Shown here: positions 1-7,376 of the stretch, in pieces | Position numbering within the stretch: position 1 is the first letter of the stretch | How the letters are laid out: each line of letters opens with the position of its first letter | Assembly (NCBI GenBank): GCA_964350695.1 | Contig: CAYGKM010000014.1 | Coordinates: 1-35,297, forward strand | DNA length: 35,297 nt | DNA from: TMED27 sp964350695 | GTDB taxonomy: Bacteria; Pseudomonadota; Alphaproteobacteria; Micavibrionales; Micavibrionaceae | Reading direction: 5' to 3' | Program-made: the position numbers and the translations under genes | The notes under the pieces: generated by a model | The model's input: only the letters and a program-made list of their open reading frames with translations | The model's database searches: none | What the model was told of the DNA's origin: nothing

Positions 1-55
1 ACCAGCGACCAATCCGTTATGAGCGGACTGCTCTAACCAGCTGAGCTACTGGCCC
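1..55 (-). tRNA. tRNA with CAT anticodon (Met or lysidine-modified Ile2), 3' part cut off
   Basis: Read on the minus strand from 55, the sequence folds as a tRNA: 7-nt acceptor 5' strand GGGCCAG, TA, D stem GCTC/GAGC, anticodon stem GTCCG/CGGAT around loop CTCATAA, 5-nt variable loop TGGTC, and the start of the T arm. The T-arm 3' strand, the acceptor 3' strand and the CCA lie outside the window. Anticodon CAT can be elongator Met or Ile2, whose C34 is converted to lysidine. The variable-loop and T-stem sequence resembles E. coli Ile2 as I remember it, but this does not settle the identity. An initiator tRNA is unlikely because the anticodon stem lacks the three G-C pairs. Confidence 0.9.
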
Positions 56-99
56 CTTTAGAGACCAATGTTATAGCGGGTTCGGCGCTTGGTTCAAGC

Positions 100-378
100 T
101 TAATTGCGAATAGTTTTAGGTTTGTTCCAGAAATTGCGGAATTCTTTGATCAATGTCGGCGCGGCCAAGATGAGCGCAACAGACGCGACAGTCAAAACCA
201 TAAAGACACTGAAACCACCAAGAGAACCCATAAAGCCGTTCGCCCACTCCGCTGCGCTTTCAGGCATAACGCCGCCTGCGCTTGGCTCAATAGAATTGAG
301 GTTATAGGCTATCTCCAACATTTCACTCTCCGTGATGTCGCCGAGTTCTTTTGTAGTGTTAAATACTATATTGGTCAT
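100..378 (-). CDS. small single-helix membrane protein, unknown function (92 aa)
   Basis: I do not recognise this protein. It starts at an ATG with a good ribosome binding site, GGGAG seven bases upstream, which supports real translation. The N-terminal half is acidic and soluble-looking. A short Gly-Ala stretch with AGG at residues 34-36 is followed by one hydrophobic segment at about 56-77, then a basic tail (KEFRNFWNKPKTIRN), so the tail should be cytoplasmic. It lies downstream of rpoD on the same strand, separated by 165 bp that hold nested inverted repeats. The acidic leader ending in Gly-Gly loosely recalls double-glycine leader peptides, but no exporter or modification gene is visible nearby. 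I would call it only a small membrane protein. Confidence 0.6.
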   Translation of the reverse strand: MTNIVFNTTKELGDITESEMLEIAYNLNSIEPSAGGVMPESAAEWANGFMGSLGGFSVFMVLTVASVALILAAPTLIKEFRNFWNKPKTIRN

Positions 379-490
379 TATATGACTCCCTATTTTGCTA
401 TATTACTACCCAATCAAATAATATGCAAACTTGAGGCCAAAAATTATTCCATATATAACAACAGGTTATACGATCGTTCTAAGATACAGA

Positions 491-537
491 TTTACCACCC
501 TGCAGAAAATGCAGGGGTATATATGGTAAATTTTACC
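491..537. repeat. nested inverted repeats between rpoD and the small membrane protein gene
   Basis: The core hairpin is CCCTGCA (498-504) and TGCAGGG (510-516) around a GAAAA loop. It is flanked by TTTACC (491-496) and GGTAAA (525-530), which can close an outer stem. A second TTTACC at 532-537 can pair with the same GGTAAA. The two pairings exclude each other. No T tract follows on the minus strand, so this is not a standard intrinsic terminator of rpoD. It could be a processing site or an attenuator. Confidence 0.5.
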
Positions 538-543
538 GTTTTT

Positions 544-2487
544 CTAGGTATCGAGGAAGCTGCGGAGCTTGCGGCTGCGGCTTGGGTGCTTCAGCTTACG
601 AAGCGCTTTGGCTTCGATCTGACGAATACGCTCACGCGTCACGTTGAATTGCTGCCCTACTTCTTCCAAAGTGTGGTCGGTGTTCATTCCAATCCCGAAA
701 CGCATACGCAGCACGCGCTCTTCACGCGGTGTAAGCGATGCGAGAACGCGGGTGGTTGTTTCACGAAGATTAGAGTGAATGGCGCTGTCGATCGGCGCGA
801 TGGCGTTTTTGTCTTCAATGAAATCACCCAATGATGAATCTTCCTCATCACCGATTGGCGTTTCAAGAGAGACAGGCTCTTTCGCGATCTTGAGGACCTT
901 ACGGACCTTATCAAGGGGCATGTGAAGGCGCTCGGAAAGCTCTTCCGGTGTTGGCTCGCGGCCAATTTCATGCATCATCTGGCGTGATGTACGCACGAGT
1001 TTGTTGATTGTTTCGATCATGTGCACAGGAATACGGATTGTGCGCGCCTGATCCGCGATAGAGCGCGTAATCGCCTGACGGATCCACCATGTGGCGTATG
1101 TCGAGAATTTGTAACCGCGGCGATATTCGAATTTATCAACCGCCTTCATCAGGCCGATATTGCCTTCCTGAATTAAATCAAGGAATTGCAGGCCACGGTT
1201 TGTGTATTTTTTCGCGATAGAAATCACGAGACGAAGGTTGGCTTCGACCATTTCTTTCTTGGCGCGGGCGGCTTCTTTTTCGCCTTTTTGCACGGTTCCG
1301 ACAATGCGGCGCCATTCATTGATCGGCAGCATTGCTTCTTCGGAGATGAGGGCGATTTGCTCGCGCATCTTCACCAGCTCGTCTTCATTTTTCTCAACGA
1401 ATTTGTCCCAGCCCTTGCTTTTCAGCTTCGCGACGCGTTTAAGCCATGTCGGGTCAAGCTCCGAGCCGTAGTAATTTTCAAGGAAGTCTTCGCGCTTCAC
1501 CTTGCAATCTGTGGCCATGCGGAAAATTTTGCCTTCAATGGTCACGAGGTGGCGGTTCATGGTGTATAGGCGGTCAATCAACTGCTCGATACGGGCGTTG
1601 TTGAGCTGAACTTCGTTCATAAGCTCAACCATTTCGGCCTTAAGGTCGTTATATTTCTTGTCGGTTTTGGCGTCCGGCTCTTTGCCTTTTTGCAGGGCTT
1701 CGATGCGCTCGCCTTGAACCTTTTGCATCTTTTTATAGGTTTTTTGAATTTTGCCGAAGTTTTCGAAAACAGCCGGTGTCAGCTCTTCTTCCATCGCGGC
1801 CAGAGACATGTTGGCTTCTTCTTCCTCTTCATCGCCGGAAGAATCGCCGTCTTCTTTATCTTCTGTGTCGTCATCTTCTTCGTCCTCTTCCTCATCTTCT
1901 TCAGATTTCGGAGCGGTATGGTCGATCGGATCGTCTTTGTATGTCGCATCAAGGTCAATAACCTCACGCAGAAGAATGTCGCCTTCCTGAAGCGCCTTAT
2001 ACCACGCAATCAATGATTCAATCGCGAGGGGTGATTCGCACAAGCCGCCGATCATCATTTCGCGGCCTGCTTCGATGCGTTTTGCAATCGCAATCTCGCC
2101 TTCACGGGAGAGAAGCTCGACTGCGCCCATCTCGCGCAGGTACATACGAACAGGGTCATCTGTGCGCCCTGTATCGTCATCGGCGATGTTGCCGCCGGAT
2201 TTGTGTTCTGTCTTTTCTTCGGCTTCCTCGGCTACGTCGTCTTCGCTCTCAACGAGCTGTACGCCTACGTCAGAGAAGGTTGCCATCGCGTCATCAATTT
2301 GCTCGGACGAGAACTCACCCGCAGGCAAAGTATTGTTAATCTCGTCATAGGTCAGGAATCCCTTTTCCTTGCCCTGCTTCACAAGCTTTTTGACAATAGA
2401 CGCGAGAGAGCCTTTTTTGCCGGACTCTTGATTTTCTTCGTTTTGTTTTTCGCTCACAGCCAAATTTCCAGTATTTTTTGAAGGCAT
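544..2487 (-). CDS. rpoD: RNA polymerase primary sigma factor RpoD (sigma-70)
   Basis: Housekeeping sigma factor that directs RNA polymerase to most promoters; 647 aa, normal for alphaproteobacterial RpoD. Region 1.1 is near residues 27-80 and region 1.2 begins at DDPVRMYLREMG. A non-conserved region follows with an almost purely acidic run at about residues 194-225. Region 2 contains ANLRLVISIAKKYTNRGLQF and the promoter-melting and -10 recognition stretch KFSTYATWWIRQAITRSIAD. Region 3 follows, then region 4.2 with the helix-turn-helix (TLEEVGQQFNVTRERIRQIE). The ATG has an AGGG ribosome binding site. It lies 106 bp downstream of dnaG on the same strand, the usual dnaG-rpoD pair. The acidic run explains several spurious Ser/Leu-rich open frames on the other strand. 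Confidence 0.98.
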   Translation of the reverse strand: MPSKNTGNLAVSEKQNEENQESGKKGSLASIVKKLVKQGKEKGFLTYDEINNTLPAGEFSSEQIDDAMATFSDVGVQLVESEDDVAEEAEEKTEHKSGGNIADDDTGRTDDPVRMYLREMGAVELLSREGEIAIAKRIEAGREMMIGGLCESPLAIESLIAWYKALQEGDILLREVIDLDATYKDDPIDHTAPKSEEDEEEDEEDDDTEDKEDGDSSGDEEEEEANMSLAAMEEELTPAVFENFGKIQKTYKKMQKVQGERIEALQKGKEPDAKTDKKYNDLKAEMVELMNEVQLNNARIEQLIDRLYTMNRHLVTIEGKIFRMATDCKVKREDFLENYYGSELDPTWLKRVAKLKSKGWDKFVEKNEDELVKMREQIALISEEAMLPINEWRRIVGTVQKGEKEAARAKKEMVEANLRLVISIAKKYTNRGLQFLDLIQEGNIGLMKAVDKFEYRRGYKFSTYATWWIRQAITRSIADQARTIRIPVHMIETINKLVRTSRQMMHEIGREPTPEELSERLHMPLDKVRKVLKIAKEPVSLETPIGDEEDSSLGDFIEDKNAIAPIDSAIHSNLRETTTRVLASLTPREERVLRMRFGIGMNTDHTLEEVGQQFNVTRERIRQIEAKALRKLKHPSRSRKLRSFLDT

Positions 2488-2593
2488 ATTTTAGACCCTA
2501 ACAATTAAATCCTAATTTACTTTGTATTTAAAGCGCTTAGAGACATTCTCCACAAATATACCGTAAATCTTTTCGGCATATTCAAACGCATCC

Positions 2594-4435
2594 TCATGTT
2601 TCTGATTGTACGAACACCATATCGCGGAGCTTTTCTTCTTCCGCTTCGTTGGAGTTTTCAAAGGCTTTCTTCCAGTCTTCTTTTCGTTCTCGTTCAGCGC
2701 CCTGCCCCTGCACCGCTTCGTACACGCTCATCCATGACTTCTTCTTGGGCGCGTAATCTGCCCCCTCTTCGGTTTCGGCACGGGCGAAAGCTGCGTGAAC
2801 ATAAACAGATTCGTTCAATATGTCATGCATTTCTTTTTCAAAACCATTAGAGACTAATTGAGTTTGAAGTGAGGCAAAGTCAAGATCAGGGTCATCATTA
2901 AGAATCGCGACAACCTGCTGCCGAAGGCGGCTGGTGTTTTCATCTTGGATGCTAAAGCGTCCGAACTCCTCTTCAAGCTCGCCGTAAAGCACGGGATTGT
3001 TGATCACGGCGGCGACGAGAATTTTTTCCGACAGGCGGTTTTTGGAATTAAGCGGCGTGCGGAGCTTTAGGCCGGATATGCGGGTTTTCGCGCTTCCGCC
3101 CTTCGCAAATTTGCCTTTATTGCTGTTATAGGAGGTGAAAAAGGTTTCGGAGATGCGCGAGCGGATAAGCTCTTTGTAATGTCTTTGCACCTCGGGATCG
3201 GCGATCTCGGCGATCTGGTTGTTTAAGGCCTGCGTCAGGCCGGCGCGGGATTCAGGCGTATCGAAGCTGCGCCCTGCGGTGTGGGTGGCCCACATGAAAT
3301 CAAATAGTGACAGCGCGCTTGAGAGGAATGCTTTAAAGCCTTGCGCGCCTGATCCGCGCAGCAGGCTGTCGGGGTCTTCGCCTTCGGGCAGGAACGCAAA
3401 GCGCACGGTCTTTCCGGCCTTGAGGAGCGGCATGAGGCGTTCACAGGCGCGCCCGGCGGCGCTGCGCCCTGCATTATCGCCGTCAAAACACAGAATGGGG
3501 AGTTTTTCGGTGTCGCCAATAATTTGCCACAAGGACAGGATTTGATCTTCGGTCAGGGCCGTGCCCATCGGCGCAACCGCGCCTTTAAAACCATATTTGT
3601 GACAGGCAATCACATCCATATAGCCTTCGGTTACAAGGAGCGTATGCCCTTCACGCACGGCTTGGCGGGCCATAGATTCGCCGTAAAGCATGCGGCCCTT
3701 ATCAAAAAGCGGCGTATCGGAGGAGTTGATGTATTTTGCGGGTTTATAATCGGGATTGGTTTGCGGCCGGATATGCTCAGGCAGAACGCGCCCGCCAAAC
3801 GCCACAACGCGGCCACGCCGGTCGGTCACGGGGAACATCACGCGGTCACGGAAGAAGATATACGGATCGCCCCCTTTGTTGGATTTCTTGAGTACGCCCG
3901 CCTCTATCATCTGCCCATCGGTAAAGCCCTTGCCCGCCAAGACTTTACGCAGGGCCTGGCCGTCTGCGGGGGTGTAACCAACGCGGAAGCGGCCACGGAT
4001 ATCTTCGCTCATGCCGCGTTTTTCGAGATAATCGAGCACTTCGGGAAAGCGCTCTACCTGCCCTTGCATCCATGCGGTGGCTTCATCCATAAGCTCATGC
4101 AGCCCGCGGGCTTTTTCGGCCTTGGCGATGGCTTGCGGGTCGGGTTTGGGCATTTGCAAGCCTGCTTGCGCGCTCAGCACTTCAACCGCGTCCATGAATG
4201 ATAAATTATCATGCGCCATGATAAAGCCGATGGCATCACCATGCGCGCCGCAACCGAAGCAGTGATAGAACTGTTTATCGTCATTAATCGTGAAGCTGGG
4301 GCTTTTCTCGCTATGGAACGGACAGCACGCCTTATATTCACGCCCTGCGCGCGTGACCTTGATCTTGCGGCCTATAATATCCGAAAGCGTTACGCGGGCG
4401 CGTATCTCATCTAAAAAGCGCGGGGGAATCGACAT
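2594..4435 (-). CDS. dnaG: DNA primase DnaG
   Basis: Makes the RNA primers for chromosome replication at the fork, working with DnaB. At 613 aa it is of normal length. The N-terminal CHC2 zinc-binding domain shows Cys38-Pro-Phe-His41 and Cys59-Phe-Gly-Cys62. The TOPRIM catalytic core contains LLVTEGYMDVIACHKYGF with the invariant Glu, and later LCFDGDNAGRSAA with the DxD metal-binding pair. The C-terminal third is divergent, as expected for the helicase-binding domain. The chosen ATG gives the usual N-terminus ending in the zinc finger; its ribosome binding site is weak. It is followed by rpoD. The upstream region is shared with the divergent microprotein genes. Confidence 0.97.
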   Translation of the reverse strand: MSIPPRFLDEIRARVTLSDIIGRKIKVTRAGREYKACCPFHSEKSPSFTINDDKQFYHCFGCGAHGDAIGFIMAHDNLSFMDAVEVLSAQAGLQMPKPDPQAIAKAEKARGLHELMDEATAWMQGQVERFPEVLDYLEKRGMSEDIRGRFRVGYTPADGQALRKVLAGKGFTDGQMIEAGVLKKSNKGGDPYIFFRDRVMFPVTDRRGRVVAFGGRVLPEHIRPQTNPDYKPAKYINSSDTPLFDKGRMLYGESMARQAVREGHTLLVTEGYMDVIACHKYGFKGAVAPMGTALTEDQILSLWQIIGDTEKLPILCFDGDNAGRSAAGRACERLMPLLKAGKTVRFAFLPEGEDPDSLLRGSGAQGFKAFLSSALSLFDFMWATHTAGRSFDTPESRAGLTQALNNQIAEIADPEVQRHYKELIRSRISETFFTSYNSNKGKFAKGGSAKTRISGLKLRTPLNSKNRLSEKILVAAVINNPVLYGELEEEFGRFSIQDENTSRLRQQVVAILNDDPDLDFASLQTQLVSNGFEKEMHDILNESVYVHAAFARAETEEGADYAPKKKSWMSVYEAVQGQGAERERKEDWKKAFENSNEAEEEKLRDMVFVQSET

Positions 4436-4513
4436 ATCAACACATTAGCAAATTAAAAGCTTGCACGGCGAGAGAATAATATAGTACATTAAGTCTATAA
4501 ATTAATTACTATT

Positions 4514-4531
4514 CGGTGCTTGGCGGTGCTT
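4514..4531. repeat. tandem CGGTGCTT direct repeat in the dnaG / microprotein intergenic region
   Basis: The octamer CGGTGCTT occurs at 4514-4521 and again at 4524-4531, so the copies are offset by 10 bp, one helical turn. It lies 26 bp upstream of the first microprotein start and about 80 bp upstream of dnaG. Same-face spacing is typical of protein binding sites. No regulator is assigned. Confidence 0.3.
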
Positions 4532-4556
4532 ATAGAGACTTCAACGGAGTGTGTTT

Positions 4557-4688
4557 ATGCCACGTATTTTTGAAAAAGACTGTAAAATCAACGTGATAGA
4601 GTATGGTGAAAACTGTAAAGATACAATCAATCTCGCGGCTTTTTACTCGATGATCATGCTGCCGTTCAAAACGTTTTTCAAAGCATAA
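4557..4688 (+). CDS. microprotein A (43 aa), tandem paralogue of the next gene
   Basis: A short reading frame preceded by GGAG about eight bases before the ATG. The product starts MPRIFEKDCKINVIEYG. It shares 12 of the first 17 positions with the protein encoded at 4832-4960, and the lengths are almost equal. At the DNA level the shared codons differ mostly at third positions (ATT TTT versus ATA TTC, TGT versus TGC, GGT versus GGA), the pattern expected of coding sequence under selection. The C-terminal half is hydrophobic with Phe, Met and Lys and may form a short membrane-active or amphipathic helix. A TTTTT run at the Ala-Phe-Tyr codons would allow a -1 shift into a frame that ends at 4708. 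I do not recognise the family. Confidence 0.6.
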   Translation: MPRIFEKDCKINVIEYGENCKDTINLAAFYSMIMLPFKTFFKA

Positions 4689-4720
4689 CCACACCATAAT
4701 TTTCCAGAAACCCTTGTCTA

Positions 4721-4742
4721 TAAATGCATTTTTATGCATTTA
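4721..4742. repeat. 9-bp inverted repeat between the two microprotein genes
   Basis: TAAATGCAT (4721-4729) and ATGCATTTA (4734-4742) form perfect 9-bp arms around TTTT. The site lies 33 bp after the stop of microprotein A and 89 bp before microprotein B. It is AT-rich with only a short T/A tail, so it is weak as a terminator. Its symmetry would suit an operator upstream of microprotein B. Confidence 0.45.
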
Positions 4743-4831
4743 AAACAGCATCTTATTTATGTGAATTTGCGCTGCAGCAATGTTTCGTGTATATTCGTAT
4801 TTAATGATATGGCGTACAGGGAGACATTTAG

Positions 4832-4960
4832 ATGCCAGATATATTCACAAAGGACTGCAAATTAAAGCTGATTGAGTATGGAACATCTTCGGAAGATCTG
4901 TCCTTAAAAGTTCTACAGACAAAAATAGCAGAAGCGCTTGCCGCGTTATTGCAAAAGTAA
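4832..4960 (+). CDS. microprotein B (42 aa), tandem paralogue of microprotein A
   Basis: The ATG is preceded by AGGGAG about nine bases upstream, a strong ribosome binding site. The product begins MPDIFTKDCKLKLIEYG, matching microprotein A in the pattern MPxIFxKDCKxxxIEYG. The remainder (DLSLKVLQTKIAEALAALLQ) reads as an amphipathic helix. A strong intrinsic terminator follows four bases after the stop, so this is a complete transcription unit end. There is one conserved Cys in the shared segment. No signal peptide is visible. Function is unknown. The pair sits in a 570-bp pocket between dnaG and yqeY, two genes that are usually close in this class. Confidence 0.65.
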   Translation: MPDIFTKDCKLKLIEYGTSSEDLSLKVLQTKIAEALAALLQK

Positions 4961-4963
4961 GAA

Positions 4964-4994
4964 AAAAGAGCCCTTATCGGGCTCTTTTCTTTTG
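4964..4994. terminator. bidirectional intrinsic terminator
   Basis: A 10-bp stem, AAAAGAGCCC (4964-4973) and GGGCTCTTTT (4979-4988), surrounds a TTATC loop, with T-rich sequence to the right and A-rich sequence to the left. It lies between the convergent stops of microprotein B (plus) and yqeY (minus) and should stop transcription in both directions. Confidence 0.88.
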
Positions 4995-5005
4995 CGGTGT
5001 CTATT

Positions 5006-5464
5006 TTAACCGAGTTTGGTTTTGACAAGACCGCCGGCCTTGCCCATATCCATCTGCCCCGCATATTGCTCTTTGAGCGCGCCCATGACTTTTCCCATAT
5101 CCTTGATATCGGTTGCGCCTGTATCGGCGATAATTTTATCAATCGCGGCGCTGGCTTCTTCGTCACTGAGCTGCTTTGGCAAAAATCTGTGAATGACTTC
5201 GATCTCCGCTTCTTCACGCTCGGCGAGCTCTTCGCGGCCCGCATCACAATAGGTTGAGGCGGCTTCCTGGCGCTGCTTAATCATAGATTGAAGCATAGAC
5301 AAAATCTCCGCATCGCTTACACCATCGGCGTTTCCGGTGCTACGCGCGGCGATATCACGATCCTTGAGCGCAGCCATAATCAAACGGGTTGTAGACAACG
5401 CCGTTTGGTCTTTGGCTTTCATCGCTTCTTTCATTGCGCTTGTGAATTCTTCTCTTTTATCCAT
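5006..5464 (-). CDS. yqeY: GatB/YqeY domain protein
   Basis: Small helical protein of the YqeY family, related to the tail domain of the GatB amidotransferase subunit; its exact role, probably tRNA-linked, is not settled. Family signs are AMKAKDQTALSTTRLIMAAL near the N-terminus, EAEIEVIHRFLPKQLSDEE in the middle and GKVMGALKEQYAGQMDMGKA at the end. The frame is open further upstream, but the start at 5464 (MDKREEF) is preferred. It has AAGAGA just upstream and gives 152 aa, the family length of about 150. It also leaves an 88-bp promoter region shared with the divergent carA. Confidence 0.93.
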   Translation of the reverse strand: MDKREEFTSAMKEAMKAKDQTALSTTRLIMAALKDRDIAARSTGNADGVSDAEILSMLQSMIKQRQEAASTYCDAGREELAEREEAEIEVIHRFLPKQLSDEEASAAIDKIIADTGATDIKDMGKVMGALKEQYAGQMDMGKAGGLVKTKLG

Positions 5465-5552
5465 TTTTCTCTTTTCTTTTCCCTCAAGATTCATTATTAA
5501 CTTTGTTTTTAGCGACACCATCAAAAGCGGCACGCTAGAAAGATTTCATTTT

Positions 5553-6737
5553 ATGAGCACAGTATCTACTCCAAAACAGCCTTCAGACGCAAGCGCTGTG
5601 ATTCTCTTCGCCGACGGAACGGCTTTTTTCGGACGCGGGTTTGGCGCCGAAACCAAGAGCGTTGGCGAGATTTGCTTCCATACCGGCATGACGGGATATC
5701 AAGAGACACTCACCGATCCATCCTTCGCGGGACAGATTATCACATTCACCTTTCCGCATATAGGAAATGTCGGCACGAACGAAGAAGACCTCGAAACGCT
5801 TAAACCTGCTGCACTGGGCTTGATTGTGCGCGAAGATATCACGGAGCCTTCAAGCTGGCGAAGCACAAAGCATTTCGATGCATGGCTGAAAGAGCATGAC
5901 CTTCCGGGGATCAGCGGCATTGATACACGCGCCCTCACCCGCTACATCCGTGAAAAAGGCGCGCCGAGCGGCGTTTTATGCCACGACCCTTCGGGTAAAT
6001 TTGATTTGGACGCGCTTCAAAAAGAAGCTGCCGCGTGGCCCGGCCTGGAAGGCATGGATCTGGCGAAAGAAGTTTCTTGCAAGGAAAGCTATAAGTGGGA
6101 CGAGAAATGCTGGACCATTAATGCTGGACACACCAAGCAAACGAACCCTGAATTTAAAGTGGTGGCGGTTGATTATGGCGCGAAGCTGAATATCCTGCGC
6201 TGCCTTGCCAATTGCGGCTTTGATGTCACGGTTGTGCCGGCGCAAAGCACCGCAGAAGAAATTCTCGCACATAAGCCCGATGGCGTGTTCCTGTCCAATG
6301 GGCCGGGTGATCCGGCAGCGACAGGCATTTATGCAACGCCCATGATCCAAGGGCTTATGGATGCCGATATGCCGATCTTCGGGATTTGTTTGGGGCATCA
6401 GCTCCTCGCCCAAGCTTTGGGCGCGAAAACAAAGAAGATGCATTTGGGGCATCGCGGCGCGAACCAGCCCGTGCAAGACCTTGTGACCAAAAAGGTTGAA
6501 ATCACTAGTCAAAACCATGGCTTCGAAGTGATTGCCGAGAGCTTACCTCAAGGCGTTGAGCAATCGCATATCTCTCTTTTTGACGGCTCAAATGAAGGTT
6601 TAAAAGTCAAAGATAAGCCTGTGTTTTCTGTGCAATATCACCCCGAGGCGTCTCCCGGGCCAAATGACAGTTATTATTTGTTCGAGCGTTTCAAAGATCA
6701 AATTAAAGATCACATCCAAAAAGCGAAAGCGGCGTAA
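5553..6737 (+). CDS. carA: carbamoyl phosphate synthetase small subunit (glutaminase)
   Basis: Releases ammonia from glutamine and channels it to CarB for carbamoyl phosphate, the precursor of pyrimidines and arginine. The N-terminal domain carries GEICFHTGMTGYQETLTDPS. The C-terminal class I glutamine amidotransferase domain has the nucleophile Cys279 (FGICLGHQ) and the other triad residues His363 and Glu365 (QYHPEASPGP). The frame is open further upstream, but the start at 5553 has AGAAAGA before it and yields 394 aa, the normal CarA length. It is the first gene of a tight operon with the carbonic anhydrase and carB. The stop codon abuts the next ATG. Confidence 0.97.
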   Translation: MSTVSTPKQPSDASAVILFADGTAFFGRGFGAETKSVGEICFHTGMTGYQETLTDPSFAGQIITFTFPHIGNVGTNEEDLETLKPAALGLIVREDITEPSSWRSTKHFDAWLKEHDLPGISGIDTRALTRYIREKGAPSGVLCHDPSGKFDLDALQKEAAAWPGLEGMDLAKEVSCKESYKWDEKCWTINAGHTKQTNPEFKVVAVDYGAKLNILRCLANCGFDVTVVPAQSTAEEILAHKPDGVFLSNGPGDPAATGIYATPMIQGLMDADMPIFGICLGHQLLAQALGAKTKKMHLGHRGANQPVQDLVTKKVEITSQNHGFEVIAESLPQGVEQSHISLFDGSNEGLKVKDKPVFSVQYHPEASPGPNDSYYLFERFKDQIKDHIQKAKAA

Positions 6738-7376
6738 ATGACGGATGATTTGATACAAGGATTGGCAGATTTTAAACGCTACCAATACAGCGAAGACGAT
6801 GCGTTGATGCCTAAATTGGTTGAAGAGGGTCAGTCCCCTGAGTATTTCATGATCTCCTGCATTGATTCCCGCGCCAACCCCAGCACGATTTTCCGCGCCC
6901 GTCCGGGAATGTTTTTCGCCCATAAAGCCATGGGGGCGATTGTCCGGCCCTATAAAACAGGAACGGCGCTCGCCGCCGCTTTACAATTTGCGCTGAACTA
7001 TAACAAGGTCAACACCATCATCGTGATGGGGCACACCCAATGCGGCGCGATTCAGGCTTTGGCGAATAATATTGAGGACGAGGAAATCTCGCGCTTTATC
7101 AATGTTGTGAAGCACGCCCATGAAAAGGCGCGAAGCTGCTGCTCGGACCCCGCAGAGGTCAACGCCCAGACCGAAAAAGAAGTGGTTCTGGAGAGTGTCA
7201 AAAACCTCAAAGAGTATCCATCCGTGGCGAAAGCCTTGTCGGAAAACCGCGTGACCATAAAGCCGTGGCTGTTTGATATGAAAGAAGGCGAGCTTCTGGA
7301 ATATAACTACGCCACAGAAAAATTTGAAATTGTATCCACCGAAAAACCTCAAGAAGACAGTAGACAAAATGCCTAA
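6738..7376 (+). CDS. beta-class carbonic anhydrase inside the carAB operon
   Basis: Interconverts CO2 and bicarbonate with a zinc ion. The beta-class ligand set is complete: Cys41-x-Asp43-x-Arg45 (CIDSR), and His99-x-x-Cys102 (GHTQCGA). At 212 aa it has the normal length. The ATG follows the carA stop with no gap, and the last codons overlap the carB start by eight bases, so the three genes should be translated together. Bicarbonate is a direct substrate of CarB, so the position suggests that this enzyme feeds carbamoyl phosphate synthesis. That role is inferred from context. Confidence 0.95.
   Translation: MTDDLIQGLADFKRYQYSEDDALMPKLVEEGQSPEYFMISCIDSRANPSTIFRARPGMFFAHKAMGAIVRPYKTGTALAAALQFALNYNKVNTIIVMGHTQCGAIQALANNIEDEEISRFINVVKHAHEKARSCCSDPAEVNAQTEKEVVLESVKNLKEYPSVAKALSENRVTIKPWLFDMKEGELLEYNYATEKFEIVSTEKPQEDSRQNA

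Noticed and set aside
382..834. 150-aa plus-strand frame running into rpoD
   Set aside because: It overlaps the rpoD 3' end in antisense, has no family features, and its composition follows from rpoD codons.
1690..2016. Phe/Ser-rich plus-strand frames over the middle of rpoD
   Set aside because: They are antisense images of the acidic run in RpoD.
3524..4201. 225-aa plus-strand frame opposite dnaG
   Set aside because: It is antisense to the conserved TOPRIM region; no signal or domain of its own.
4530..4739. 69-aa minus-strand frame across microprotein A
   Set aside because: No ribosome binding site, and it overlaps the better supported plus-strand gene that has a conserved paralogue.
5976..6518. 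180-aa minus-strand frame opposite carA
   Set aside because: Antisense to the glutaminase domain with no independent features.
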